Assembly: GCA_001800315.1 (NCBI GenBank)
Contig: MGVE01000010.1
Location: 1-64,000, forward strand
From: Elusimicrobia bacterium RIFOXYA2_FULL_47_53
GTDB taxonomy: Bacteria; Elusimicrobiota; Endomicrobiia; Endomicrobiales; XYA2-FULL-47-53
Direction of reading: 5' to 3'
Length of the DNA: 64,000 bases
Shown here: positions 26,858 to 34,717 of the stretch, piece after piece
How positions within the stretch are numbered: the first letter of the stretch is position 1
How the letters are laid out: the number at the start of each line of letters is the position of its first letter
Notes under the pieces: generated by a model
Told to the model about the DNA's origin: nothing
Databases searched by the model: none
Seen by the model: only the letters and a program-made list of their open reading frames with translations
Position numbers and translations under genes: made by a program

Positions 26858-27697
26858 CTATATTATATCACCCTTAATGGAAATTGTATACTCTTTTATA
26901 GGAATATTTTTTCCCGATTTGGCTATTGCTTCCTGCACTATGGATTCTACTCCGAAGCAGCACGGAACCTCCATATGCACGATAGTAACGGATTTCAGTC
27001 CACTATTTTTAAAGATCTCGGAAAGCTTGTCTATATAGGCCTCCGCCGAATCGTCCAGCTTGGGGCAGAATATAGTCAATATCTTTCCTTTCAGGAACCT
27101 TCTGTGGAAATCCGCGTAGGCGAAAGGAACGCAATCAGCAGCCACCAGAAGTTCGGCTCCCTTGAGATACGGTGCGGCCGGATTAAGAAGATGCAGTTCT
27201 ATCGGCCACTGCCTGAGTTCGGAAGAGAGCTTAACATTTGACGGCTCCTGTTTAGCGGCTGACTCACCGGTAAAATCCTGCATCGCCGAGCCCGGGCAGC
27301 CGCACGCCGAGTGCTGATGTTTCATATCCTTCTCCTTAGCGTCGTCCGGCTGAACTTTTATCTTATTGTCCTTAAGGTATTTCTCCGCTATCATTAAAAA
27401 TTCGTCCTGTCCGTGATCCGCGAGATGTTTTAAATGCGCCTTGATAGTCTCGGGGCCTGCCTTAACAATATTTTTCATCACTTTCTTTTCATCGTAGGGT
27501 TCCGCTTCTCTTTTTTCAACCGTTATGGCGCCCTGCGGACAATGGCCTATGCAGGCGCCCAGCCCGTCGCAAAAAAGATCGCTTATAAGCCTTGCTTTCC
27601 CGTCCGTCACCTGCAAAGCGCCTTCGGGGCAATTCGGTATGCACAGCCCGCAGCCATTGCATTTGCCTTCGTCAATCCTTATAACTTCTCTTTTCAT
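26858..27697 (-). CDS. Di-cluster ferredoxin-type Fe-S protein
   Basis: 279 residues. The first 62 hold two 4Fe-4S motifs, CNGCGLCIPNCPEG and CDGLGACIGHCPQG. A middle part includes HQHSACGCPGSAM, a Cys-rich segment, and the C-terminal half (about 165-279) reads as an alpha/beta domain with a conserved CCFGVESIV and ADCVPFAYADFH. Proteins of this design are widespread in anaerobes and annotated as 4Fe-4S binding proteins of unknown partner. The ATG overlaps the stop of the Rrf2 gene (ATGA). The pairing with an Rrf2 regulator suggests redox, NO or Fe-S control. Confidence 0.8.
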   Translation of the reverse strand: MKREVIRIDEGKCNGCGLCIPNCPEGALQVTDGKARLISDLFCDGLGACIGHCPQGAITVEKREAEPYDEKKVMKNIVKAGPETIKAHLKHLADHGQDEFLMIAEKYLKDNKIKVQPDDAKEKDMKHQHSACGCPGSAMQDFTGESAAKQEPSNVKLSSELRQWPIELHLLNPAAPYLKGAELLVAADCVPFAYADFHRRFLKGKILTIFCPKLDDSAEAYIDKLSEIFKNSGLKSVTIVHMEVPCCFGVESIVQEAIAKSGKNIPIKEYTISIKGDII

Positions 27698-28137
27698 GGC
27701 TTTCCCCTTTTTACCCGCCTGCCCGGCCTGGACTCCAGATCGTTTTTAAGAGTCCCTATGGAAATACCGCTAAACTCATCTTTCAGCTTTCTCTCTACTG
27801 CTTTTATGCGGGCCCTCAACACACAGCGTCCGCGCTCAGGGCAGATACTTTTTCTAAACATGCAGTCAGCCATTTCAATATTACCCTGAAACAGCCTTAT
27901 TATCCCGGTTATATACACATCCTCCGGCCTGCGCCTGAATTTTACTCCTCCGCACGCGCCTTCCTTAGACTCCAGAATACCGTCTTGCTTGAGAAGCCGG
28001 AGAATATTCCTTAAATACTGTTTGGGTATGCCCTCGCTTTGAGCTATCTCGGTAGAGGCCACGCACCTTCCGGGATTTCTTGAAAGATACATGAGAGCCC
28101 TGATGGCATAATCCGTATTTTTTGTAATGAGTTTCAA
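27694..28137 (-). CDS. Rrf2-family transcriptional regulator
   Basis: 147 residues with the Rrf2 winged helix (DYAIRALMYLSRNPG, STEIAQSEGIPKQYLRNILRLLKQDGIL, ESKEGACGGVKF) and three C-terminal cysteines in ADCMFRKSICPERGRCVL that can hold an Fe-S cluster, as in IscR/NsrR. The start codon is TTG (28137), preceded by GGGAG. The promoter just upstream is overlapped by a palindrome that is a good candidate operator, so the gene is probably autoregulated and controls the ferredoxin gene that it overlaps. Confidence 0.88.
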   Translation of the reverse strand: MKLITKNTDYAIRALMYLSRNPGRCVASTEIAQSEGIPKQYLRNILRLLKQDGILESKEGACGGVKFRRRPEDVYITGIIRLFQGNIEMADCMFRKSICPERGRCVLRARIKAVERKLKDEFSGISIGTLKNDLESRPGRRVKRGKP

Positions 28138-28150
28138 AAAGAAATCTCCC

Positions 28151-28190
28151 TAACTAACACTATTATAGTATTAGTTAAATGATTTGTCAA
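28151..28190 (-). promoter_or_regulatory. Consensus promoter with overlapping Rrf2-type operator
   Basis: Minus strand TTGACA (28185-28190), 17 nt, TATAAT (28162-28167). The palindrome TAACTAACAC-TATTATA-GTATTAGTTA (28151-28177, 9 of 10 arm positions paired) covers the -10 box, a position where a bound repressor would block polymerase. Confidence 0.75.
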
Positions 28191-28204
28191 TAGCCCGAAA
28201 AAAT

Positions 28205-28231
28205 AAAACTGCCCGGGCAAAAGGCAGTTTT
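28205..28231 (-). terminator. Terminator after the aldolase gene
   Basis: AAAACTGCC / GGCAGTTTT with a 9-nt loop, followed on the minus strand by ATTTTTT. It lies downstream of 28270-29280 and before the Rrf2 promoter. Confidence 0.8.
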
Positions 28232-28269
28232 CATTGACTCCGGAAAATATTCGCTCAGCATGGTAAAAC

Positions 28270-29280
28270 CTACTCAATCATTTTGTCGTAAAAAGCTATG
28301 TAGTCGTCGGGGTTATCGCTCGCGCGCAGTTTTATGGCGTCCCTGGGATGCTCATTGAGCTGGCCGGTTATCATATAAGGTATAGTAAATCCCCACTCTA
28401 TTTTTTTGCGCAGAGGCAAAAAAACATTCTGAATGCATTCAAGCACCGGCCTTATATCGTATTTCGGGTTTTTCAGAAATCCTATCAGCAGCTCCAGGGG
28501 ACAGTTGCCGGCTCCGCGGCCCAACCCGTCAATAGTGGCATCCAGCCTGTTGACCCCGTTGATTATGGCTTCAATTGTGTTGGCGTAGGCCAGCTGCTGG
28601 TTATTATGCGTATGTATGCCAATCTGCTTCCCCGTGCCTTTCATGGCGCTTGAAAACTTCCTGCAGAGGTCTCTGACCTGTTCGGAATACATAGAGCCGA
28701 AGCTGTCAACTATATAGATGGTTCCGACATCGCTTTTAGCTATCACATCAAGCGCCTTATTAAGGTCGGAATCCTTAACAACCGATATTGACATGAGATT
28801 TAGCGTAGTCTCGTAGCCTTTGTCGGCAGCGTCTTTCACCATATCTAAAGCCGTGGGTATCTGGTGGATATAGGTGGCAACCCGTACGCAGTCAAAAACA
28901 CTTTTGCTTTTTGGGAGTATGTCGTGATGGTAGTCGGTCCTTTCGGCGTCCGCCATAACACAGAGCTTCATTTTGTTCTTTTCTCCGCCAATAATCCTCT
29001 TTATATCGTCCTCGTCGCAGAACTTCCAACGGCCGTAATCGGCAGGCGAAAATATCTTTTTGTCAGCCTTATAACCAAACTCCATATAATCCACTCCGGC
29101 GGCCAGGCAGGTATTGTAAACCGCCATTACAAAACTATCGTCAAAATTGTGGTTATTCATAAGGCCGCCGTCGCGCACAGTACAGTCAAGAATCTTTATC
29201 TCGGGCCTGTAAGTAACCCATGAATCCCCGCCGTTTCCAGCGGCTTTTTTTACCTTAATTTTTGATTTTGCCTTTGCCAT
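28270..29280 (-). CDS. HMGL-like (DRE-TIM) aldolase
   Basis: 336 residues of the HMG-CoA lyase-like TIM-barrel superfamily: ILDCTVRDGGLMNNHNF near the N-terminus (metal-binding Asp), VDSFGSMYSEQV, the metal-binding IGIHTHNNQQLAYAN and DGLGRGAGNCPLELL. It lacks a regulatory C-terminal domain, so it resembles 4-hydroxy-2-oxovalerate aldolase-type or uncharacterised aldolase catalytic proteins rather than isopropylmalate synthase. It overlaps the 3' end of the glycosidase gene by 26 nt, and GGAAGGG precedes ATG. Substrate unknown. The N-terminus is Lys/Ala-rich. Confidence 0.8.
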   Translation of the reverse strand: MAKAKSKIKVKKAAGNGGDSWVTYRPEIKILDCTVRDGGLMNNHNFDDSFVMAVYNTCLAAGVDYMEFGYKADKKIFSPADYGRWKFCDEDDIKRIIGGEKNKMKLCVMADAERTDYHHDILPKSKSVFDCVRVATYIHQIPTALDMVKDAADKGYETTLNLMSISVVKDSDLNKALDVIAKSDVGTIYIVDSFGSMYSEQVRDLCRKFSSAMKGTGKQIGIHTHNNQQLAYANTIEAIINGVNRLDATIDGLGRGAGNCPLELLIGFLKNPKYDIRPVLECIQNVFLPLRKKIEWGFTIPYMITGQLNEHPRDAIKLRASDNPDDYIAFYDKMIE

Positions 29281-31579
29281 TTTCCCTTCCTCCGTTATTA
29301 TTGTTTATTTCAAAAAAATTTTCGTCTTTCAGCAGATGAGCGGCTTTTTTAAATATTTCGTCCGACTCAAAACGCTTTCTGACCGCGTTGCCGTTTAAAT
29401 AATTATCCAGAGCCAGCAGTATCATGCCCTGATCCAGCGCCAGGTACTTATACGCGACTTTTTTTGTCTTCGGGTCCAGGGCGTCATAAAAACCGTATTC
29501 TCCGTAAACATCCCAGCCAGACGCCATTCTACGGATATTCTTTACCGCCTCTTTGGGCGAGGCCTCAAGCGCAAGGAAAGAGGCGTGAGGCGTCACCGCG
29601 CCTGAGTTGTAGCCCATGATTCCGAGAGGCTTGACTCCGTATTCAAGATAACCGCCTTCGGGATTTGAAGACGGGCTCATTCCCCAGACCGGGTACTTGA
29701 GCTCTTTTAGCGCGTAATCCATAGAAACCGCAACATGGGCTTCGGCATTGGGACCTAAAGCTCCCGGTGAAAACCTGCTTTCGTCAATCAAAAGCGCGGG
29801 CATGAGCGCTTCAAACATGCTCCCGCCCCAGGAAGGAACATACCTGAATTTTTTGTACTCATACCAGCCGCCGTAGTAGCTTATCCTGCCGAATTTCTTT
29901 TGTGTTCTGCCCTTTGGCTCCTGAGTGACCCATTTGCTTCCCTCGGGAAAAGTCCTTGCCATTTTAAACCAGTGCGCTTCCTCCACATCACCTCTGCCTA
30001 TCGCTATAAAGCTCGCGAGCCTCGGTTCCGCGTAAAGGACACCGTAATGGTAATTAACATAATCACCCATGTTTTCAAAGTAGCCGTGCCACATCTGCTG
30101 TTCAACCCTGTCATAGAAAAACCCAAAATCCCATTTCTTTAAAATCGCGGAGCAGGTTTCACCTATCTCGTCAGGGAACGCGTTTTTGGCAACATACACG
30201 CCGGCCGCGAGCCAGCCTGAATCCACAAAAGATACAAAGTAGTCCGTTCTCGCGCCCCAAGTGGTATCGTAATAATTAAAAAGAAAACCGCTCCGCGATC
30301 TCTCAAGCTTTGAGACCGTCTTTAGCGTCAGCCTTAATCTCGCGACGGCGTCTTCCCTGGAAATGAAACCGAAATCGCGGGCCGCGACCACAGCCGCCAG
30401 GTAAATACCGATGTTGGTGATATTAGTATAATCGCCTATGAAAGAGCCTTTACCCAGGGGCGTGTCACTGCCAAGCGCGATGGTGTCCAGGGGCAGTCCG
30501 TGTTCGGTATCGGTTATATCATTAAAAAAACGCCATGTGTCGCTGGCTATCTGAATGAGGAATTCCCTGTCATCTGTTGAGAACTTCTTTTTAACCAGAG
30601 TCTTTTTTGGGAAACCGCCCAGGCGGCTCATAAGATATTTTTTGTACTCGGCTTCGCCTGCAAAACCCAGCTTTTTCTGATCGTTTATATGCAGCCTGTA
30701 GCTTTCTTCGCCTTTCTGGCACAAAAGCATATAGCCGGGCTTTTCTTCAAGGTAAAGCTGAATCTTAAACGCGTCCTGCAATCCGCAGGGCTCTTTGCGG
30801 TAGCCGTCTTTTTCTTTGTCGGACGGGACCAGATACCATTTTGTGAAACTTTTGTCCTCAACCACCGAATACGCCTTGTCCCTGTACGGAAGCGGCGGGC
30901 TGTCAAAAACGGTCTGAATCGGAATATTCTTTTTTACAAACGCGATATTGTCAATGAAAACGGCGCCTTTTCTCTTTGTCACGCCTCTTTTATGAAATAT
31001 TATTACCAGTTCGTCTAAATTCCTGAATGCTATCCCGTGATCTTTCCAGACCTCCGGGTTTGACTTATCGTACAGGCCGTTAAAATACGCCAAAGGAATA
31101 CTGACCCTTCTCCAGTTAGAGGTAATACCTTTTACCGTCTGCATGCCCGTGAGTTTAAAAAGCTTTGAATCCCGGTCTTTGAACTTTTTTATTTCCAGCC
31201 TGAAAGTTTCAGTAAAACCCGCTTTCGCGTCGCCTTTTATGTCAAACTCTATGTGATCGTAGCCGCTGGCGTCAAAATCATTGAGCCCCAGCCAGAATCC
31301 GTTAACCGCTTCACCGGCGAAATTCACGCTGTACTCAAGCCTGAGAGCCTTCCTGGAATTCTCCGGGCCCGGCATACTGGCTATCTGCGATCTGCAGTAG
31401 ATTTTTTTATTGGACGGGTCTATGGTCCAGGTGCCGCTGGCGCCTCCGGCAGCGTTGGCGCCGCCCTCAAAGTTTTCTATCAAAAAATAGCCCGTTGACG
31501 CTTGCGCGGCATGGGCATTTACTAAAGCTGAAAACAGGCTGACGAGCATTACTGCCGGCAGCAGAAGGCATTTATTCAC
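29255..31579 (-). CDS. Exported CIA30-like plus glycoamylase/DUF3131-like glycosidase
   Basis: 774 residues: a signal peptide (LLLPAVMLVSLFSALVNAHA), a CIA30/CBM11-like domain (about 30-220, ENFEGGANAAGGASG to KGAVFIDNIAFVK), a spacer, and a catalytic (alpha/alpha)6-type domain (about 340-750) matching 13432-14823: TWRFFNDITDTEHGLPLD, WLAAGVYVAKNAFPDEIG, VPSWGGSMFEALMPALL, WGMSPSSNPEGGYLEYG and KYLALDQGMILLALDNYL. So it is a two-domain version of the enzyme that in the first operon is encoded apart from its binding domain. It begins with GTG (31579) behind GGGGA and a consensus promoter. Probably a secreted beta-glucan hydrolase. Confidence 0.82.
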   Translation of the reverse strand: MNKCLLLPAVMLVSLFSALVNAHAAQASTGYFLIENFEGGANAAGGASGTWTIDPSNKKIYCRSQIASMPGPENSRKALRLEYSVNFAGEAVNGFWLGLNDFDASGYDHIEFDIKGDAKAGFTETFRLEIKKFKDRDSKLFKLTGMQTVKGITSNWRRVSIPLAYFNGLYDKSNPEVWKDHGIAFRNLDELVIIFHKRGVTKRKGAVFIDNIAFVKKNIPIQTVFDSPPLPYRDKAYSVVEDKSFTKWYLVPSDKEKDGYRKEPCGLQDAFKIQLYLEEKPGYMLLCQKGEESYRLHINDQKKLGFAGEAEYKKYLMSRLGGFPKKTLVKKKFSTDDREFLIQIASDTWRFFNDITDTEHGLPLDTIALGSDTPLGKGSFIGDYTNITNIGIYLAAVVAARDFGFISREDAVARLRLTLKTVSKLERSRSGFLFNYYDTTWGARTDYFVSFVDSGWLAAGVYVAKNAFPDEIGETCSAILKKWDFGFFYDRVEQQMWHGYFENMGDYVNYHYGVLYAEPRLASFIAIGRGDVEEAHWFKMARTFPEGSKWVTQEPKGRTQKKFGRISYYGGWYEYKKFRYVPSWGGSMFEALMPALLIDESRFSPGALGPNAEAHVAVSMDYALKELKYPVWGMSPSSNPEGGYLEYGVKPLGIMGYNSGAVTPHASFLALEASPKEAVKNIRRMASGWDVYGEYGFYDALDPKTKKVAYKYLALDQGMILLALDNYLNGNAVRKRFESDEIFKKAAHLLKDENFFEINNNNGGRENGKGKIKN

Positions 31580-31605
31580 AAAAATCCCCGTATATTTGAG
31601 CGCTA

Positions 31606-31634
31606 ATTATAGATTATTAGGCGGCTTAAGTCAA
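31606..31634 (-). promoter_or_regulatory. Sigma70 promoter of the 29255-31579 gene
   Basis: Minus strand TTGACT (31629-31634), 17 nt, TATAAT (31606-31611); transcript start expected near 31599, 20 nt before the GTG start codon. Confidence 0.75.
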
Positions 31635-31657
31635 AAGAAAACGGCGCAGGGTAATAT

Positions 31658-32170
31658 TTATATAAAACGCTCAAATTTATCCTTTTTAACTTTACATATG
31701 GGGCATGTCTCGGGAGCGCTGTCCCTCGCGCACAAATAGCCGCATACCCTGCAGCGCCATACCGGATAGGGGAGCCCGCCTGAAACGCCGGTTTTTTCAC
31801 TGCTGCCGGTTTTTTTTCTCTCCGAAAGCGAAGGCCTTCTTTCAGGGATGGAGCCTAAACGCTTTTTTCCGCTTAACACTTCGCCGGAAACATATAACCC
31901 GCAATAGCAGGCTCCGTATTCATTCAAATCTTGATCGCGGTAGTCGCAGGGGCAGATTATATCAAGGTCCGCGGAACGCTCGCCGCTTGAAAGCCTGCAC
32001 GGACAGCTCTGGTAACCATATCTCTTCTCGTTTACCAGAAGCCCGGAAACAAGTTCTTTGGAAAATTCGGTGTCGGGATTTAAAGCGTATCCGCCGCCCT
32101 CTGCCTCTTTTTTTATGCGCCGGTATGAAGCCTCTATCTCAAAATCAGCGGGATTTATTTTATTTTCCAT
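31658..32170 (-). CDS. Ferredoxin-thioredoxin reductase catalytic-type protein fused to a rubredoxin-like domain
   Basis: 170 residues. Residues about 20-100 carry the FTR catalytic-subunit cysteine pattern: [16 protein letters not shown] and GACYCGLYV, which in plant FTR hold a 4Fe-4S cluster next to a redox disulfide. The C-terminal 35 residues ([32 protein letters not shown]) form a rubredoxin-like FeCys4 domain of the rubrerythrin type. The fusion suggests that electrons reach the Fe-S/disulfide site through the rubredoxin domain instead of a separate ferredoxin. It overlaps the glutaredoxin-like gene by 11 nt, and that protein is the natural candidate partner. Confidence 0.85.
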   Translation of the reverse strand: MENKINPADFEIEASYRRIKKEAEGGGYALNPDTEFSKELVSGLLVNEKRYGYQSCPCRLSSGERSADLDIICPCDYRDQDLNEYGACYCGLYVSGEVLSGKKRLGSIPERRPSLSERKKTGSSEKTGVSGGLPYPVWRCRVCGYLCARDSAPETCPICKVKKDKFERFI

Positions 32171-32447
32171 GGCCCAATCCTTTTTTTATCTTATCCGGGT
32201 CATAACCCACAATGCACTTCTCTCCGCCAATAACAACCGTAGGGAAAGACCCTGATGGATTCCACTTGCCCAGTTCTTCCTGCGCCTCCCGGCGTTCCTC
32301 TCCGGAAAGAGTGTCAACATCAACAAAATAATATTCAATCCCCATATCGTTTAACATCTTTTTGGTTTTTTTGCACCAGACGCAGGTGCTTAAAGCGTAG
32401 ATCACGATTTCGCCCTTGTTTTTTCCTTTTACATGATTGTAGTTCAT
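32160..32447 (-). CDS. Glutaredoxin-like protein
   Basis: 95 residues with a glutaredoxin fold: [18 protein letters not shown] (active site CVWC), the cis-Pro loop [18 protein letters not shown]. Such proteins exchange thiols with substrates and in anaerobes often accept electrons from FTR-like or thioredoxin reductases. It is first in a two-gene operon; its 3' end overlaps the FTR-rubredoxin gene. GAGGT precedes ATG. The MITE-like element lies just upstream at 32464-32630, so any promoter must be in or before this element. Confidence 0.88.
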   Translation of the reverse strand: MNYNHVKGKNKGEIVIYALSTCVWCKKTKKMLNDMGIEYYFVDVDTLSGEERREAQEELGKWNPSGSFPTVVIGGEKCIVGYDPDKIKKGLGHGK

Positions 32448-32463
32448 TTTTAAAACCTCTTAT

Positions 32464-32630
32464 TGAGTCAGTTGAAAAACCTCTTTTGAACTGCAATTTT
32501 GGCCTTTGGCCTGCGGCTTCGTTGGCCTCAGCTTACAGATACTCCGTGGAGCATATGCTAAGCTTCAGCCGCCTCGCCTCGGCACAAAACCCAAAATTTC
32601 GCTCCTGAAACAGGCTTTTTCAATTGACTC
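32464..32630. mobile_element. MITE-like palindromic element with terminal inverted repeats
   Basis: Left end TGAGTCAGTTGAAAAAcct and right end aggCTTTTTCAATTGACTC are inverted repeats about 165 bp apart. The inner sequence is also an imperfect palindrome (GCAATTTTGG..., CTCAGCTTA against TAAGCTTCAG and CCAAAATTTCGC), so the whole unit can fold into a long hairpin. TTAT flanks both ends, compatible with a 4-bp target duplication. No transposase is encoded; the ORFs shown across it are chance frames. Its right end supplies the last codons and stop of the YhcH-type gene. Confidence 0.7.
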
Positions 32631-33066
32631 TTATCTTAAATATTAACTTTTTGATCCGTCTGGAACCGCCGCACAAGGGAGCATGGGCGTCAGAGGGATA
32701 AAAAACAGCCAGGTCTCCCGGATTAAGCGTCAGCAGGCATAGCGGCCGGCCGGCAAAAAACATTACATCTTTTTTTGAATCGTATTTATTACTTATCCGC
32801 CCGCTTTTCTTTACCGGAGCCCAGCCTATATTTTCGCGGCCCGAAACGAGCAGATGCGCGTCAATATAGCGCCTGTGCGCTTCAAGGCGTGCCGCCTTAA
32901 CCGGGGCGCCCTCAAAAACAACGGCATAAATATTATCGCCGTCAATCTCATGACTGCCGGAGGGCAACGCCATTAAATCGGTATTTTTCAGATAATTTAA
33001 AATTTTTCTTAAAACAGCCGCGTTAAACAGCTTTTTGTTTAAGACCGATAGATTGTCTAAAATCAT
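32620..33066 (-). CDS. YhcH/YjgK/YiaL-family sugar-related protein
   Basis: The ORF runs from 33129, but the family begins at ILDNLSVLN; the ATG at 33066 has AGGTGAG upstream and gives 148 residues. Motifs are EIDGDNIYAVVFE, LEAHRRYIDAHLLVSGRE and NPGDLAVFYPSDAHAP, with cupin-like histidines and glutamate for a metal. Relatives include the beta-subunit EbgC of evolved beta-galactosidase and YhcH of sialic-acid operons, thought to act as mutarotase- or isomerase-like proteins. Its final R-V-N-stop is encoded by the terminal repeat of the MITE-like element, so the original C-terminus may have been altered. Confidence 0.85.
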   Translation of the reverse strand: MILDNLSVLNKKLFNAAVLRKILNYLKNTDLMALPSGSHEIDGDNIYAVVFEGAPVKAARLEAHRRYIDAHLLVSGRENIGWAPVKKSGRISNKYDSKKDVMFFAGRPLCLLTLNPGDLAVFYPSDAHAPLCGGSRRIKKLIFKIRVN

Positions 33067-33188
33067 ATTATTGAACTCACCTGTTCCATTGGCGATTAAC
33101 AGCATTTTCAGCCGGAAAAGCCTGCCCATTAACGGATTTACTTTACTAAAACAAACGGCCTATTGCAATAGTCCCGGCGGAGAAGCGA

Positions 33189-33300
33189 ACTAATCCTCCG
33201 TCAAGGCGGCGCGGTCGTTCTGGAGTCCACCGTAGCGGACAAAGAATCTCGTCACTGGATGAAAAACGAGCCCCTTCGCTTCGTTCAGAGTGACTTAACT
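33189..33300. repeat. Dispersed AACGAAGCGAAGG repeat, copy A
   Basis: On the minus strand: TCACTCTGAACGAAGCGAAGGGGCTCGTTTTTCATCCAGTGACGAGATTCTT, followed by GACCGCGCCGCCTT and GGATTAG. Nearly the same string is at 34611-34716 and parts are at 44125-44475. It fills most of the gap between the YhcH gene and the 33422 gene. Confidence 0.7.
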
Positions 33301-33364
33301 ATCCGACAAAACCTTCACCGTCCAACCATGGACACTCGCTGAGGATTAAGGAGCTGATAATTAT

Positions 33365-33393
33365 TTGACTTTTAATTACGCAATATATAAAAT
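33365..33393 (+). promoter_or_regulatory. Sigma70-like promoter of the 33422 gene
   Basis: TTGACT (33365-33370), 17 nt, TAAAAT (33388-33393), then GAGGAG before the ATG at 33422. Confidence 0.65.
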
Positions 33394-33421
33394 GCCGAAA
33401 TAATATACCAGAGGAGAAAAA

Positions 33422-34075
33422 ATGTCCAAACGCAGAATTCTCATTCTTTCAGTATTTATTGCCCTGGCTTCCGTTTCTCTTTTATCAACCCAGTCAGGCT
33501 ACTTTAAAAGGCTTTTTGAAAAATTCCGTTCAATAGAAGGCCGCCTTACGGTCGCTGATTTTGACAATGGCAGGAAATCAGACAATCTCGGCGGCGAAAT
33601 AGGGCCCTGGGATAAAGACCCCGCCGACAAGACGCAGGGATGCCGGGTTGACTACTCCGTTGACAGCATGCCGGAGTACGGAAAATGCGTAAAGATCAAC
33701 TATGATGTAGACTCGCCAAACGCGGCTTTTAACGGCTTCTACATGAAACTCGGCGGGCTTGACGCGAGCGCGTTTGAAAAATTTTCGTTCTGGATTAAAG
33801 GCGATCCGAAAAAATTCAAGATGGAGCTTAAAAACGATTCCGGAGAATCCGCCTCAACTTATATAACCGGCTGTAGCGCGGAATGGCAGCGCATGGAACT
33901 GCCGTTCTCATCGTTGAAGACACTCAAAAACAGGTCCGGACTTACTGAGCTGGTTATTGTCTTTGAAGACGACCATACCAGGCCCAAAACCGGCTCGCTC
34001 TACCTTGACGAAGTTATTCTCGTTAAACCCGAAAAACCATCGGATGAGAAATCCGCCGAAAAGACGAAAAAATAA
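33422..34075 (+). CDS. Single-domain exported CIA30/CBM11-like protein
   Basis: 217 residues: an N-terminal hydrophobic signal (ILILSVFIALASVSLLS), then one jelly roll with LTVADFDNGRKSDNLGGEIGPWDKDPAD, FSFWIKGDPKKFKMELKN and GSLYLDEVILVKPE. It closely resembles 9192-9836 and 9935-10564 although it lies alone, 19 kb away, on the opposite strand. The C-terminus is Lys/Glu-rich (PSDEKSAEKTKK). A binding role is inferred. It has its own promoter and a terminator. Confidence 0.75.
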   Translation: MSKRRILILSVFIALASVSLLSTQSGYFKRLFEKFRSIEGRLTVADFDNGRKSDNLGGEIGPWDKDPADKTQGCRVDYSVDSMPEYGKCVKINYDVDSPNAAFNGFYMKLGGLDASAFEKFSFWIKGDPKKFKMELKNDSGESASTYITGCSAEWQRMELPFSSLKTLKNRSGLTELVIVFEDDHTRPKTGSLYLDEVILVKPEKPSDEKSAEKTKK

Positions 34076-34105
34076 ACGGCCGGGCATAGCCCTCAGTGCC
34101 GTTTT
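34074..34105. terminator. Bidirectional terminator between convergent genes
   Basis: AAACGGC / GCCGTTT arms with an A-run before and T-run after, between the converging 33422-34075 and 34145-34513 genes. Confidence 0.7.
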
Positions 34106-34144
34106 AAACTGCGCCGACGAAAACCTTATTCCAACCGGCTCAAA

Positions 34145-34513
34145 TTACTCCCCTGTTATTTTTTTAACCAAAGCGATCAATTTATCCACTTCAAAGGGCT
34201 TGGAAACATAATAAGTGTTTTCCATGGCAGGCCCCTGCGAGCCGGGCGCGTCGCGCTGGATCATGCCGGATATAAACACAATCGGAAGTTTGCTTATTTT
34301 CTTATTGTTCTTAATTTCGTACGCCATAGACGCGCCGTCAAGCTCCGGCATATTAAAATCCGCTATCAGCAGGTCCGGGGTCTCGGCATGCAGCTTGGCC
34401 ATGGCCTCTTCGCCGTTTTTCGCCGATACCACCTGATATCCGTTTAACTCAAAAATATCGGTTAAAGATTCAAGAATATTCTCGTCGTCATCTGCGATTA
34501 ATATTTTTTTCAC
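34145..34513 (-). CDS. Stand-alone response-regulator receiver protein
   Basis: 122 residues, a complete CheY-like receiver: ILIADDDENILESL (acidic pocket), the phospho-acceptor Asp in LLIADFNMPELDG, Ser in PIVFISGM and the conserved Lys in YYVSKPFEVDKL. There is no output domain and no histidine kinase beside it. It starts with GTG (34513) behind AAGGAG. It could act by protein contact or as a phosphate shuttle. Confidence 0.88.
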   Translation of the reverse strand: MKKILIADDDENILESLTDIFELNGYQVVSAKNGEEAMAKLHAETPDLLIADFNMPELDGASMAYEIKNNKKISKLPIVFISGMIQRDAPGSQGPAMENTYYVSKPFEVDKLIALVKKITGE

Positions 34514-34545
34514 GGTTTCTCCTTAACTTCATCCGATCGGGTTTA

Positions 34546-34574
34546 ATTCTACCAGAATTTTATACATATGACAA
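34546..34574 (-). promoter_or_regulatory. Sigma70-like promoter of the receiver gene
   Basis: Minus strand TTGTCA (34569-34574), 17 nt, TAGAAT (34546-34551), about 30 nt before the GTG start. Confidence 0.5.
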
Positions 34575-34610
34575 GCGGTTATTTAAGCCAGCGAATCCTC
34601 AGATAGCGCC

Positions 34611-34716
34611 CAGTCACCCTGAACGAAGCGAAGGGTCTCGTTTTTAATCCAACGACGAGATTCTTCTCTCCCTGCGGGAGATCAGAATGACGGCGCCGCC
34701 TTACCAGAAGATTAGG
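34611..34716. repeat. Dispersed AACGAAGCGAAGG repeat, copy B
   Basis: TCACCCTGAACGAAGCGAAGGGTCTCG, a T-run, GACGAGATTCTT, CCCTGCGGGAGATCAGAATGACGG, then CGCCGCCTTACCAGAAGATTAGG. It is homologous to copy A at 33189-33300 (inverted) and shares its end with 44125-44475. Confidence 0.7.
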
Positions 34717-34717
34717 G

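Noticed and set aside
31705-32608. Plus-strand ORFs of 166, 65 and 117 residues
   Set aside because: Antisense to the FTR and glutaredoxin genes, or running through the palindromic element; no protein features.
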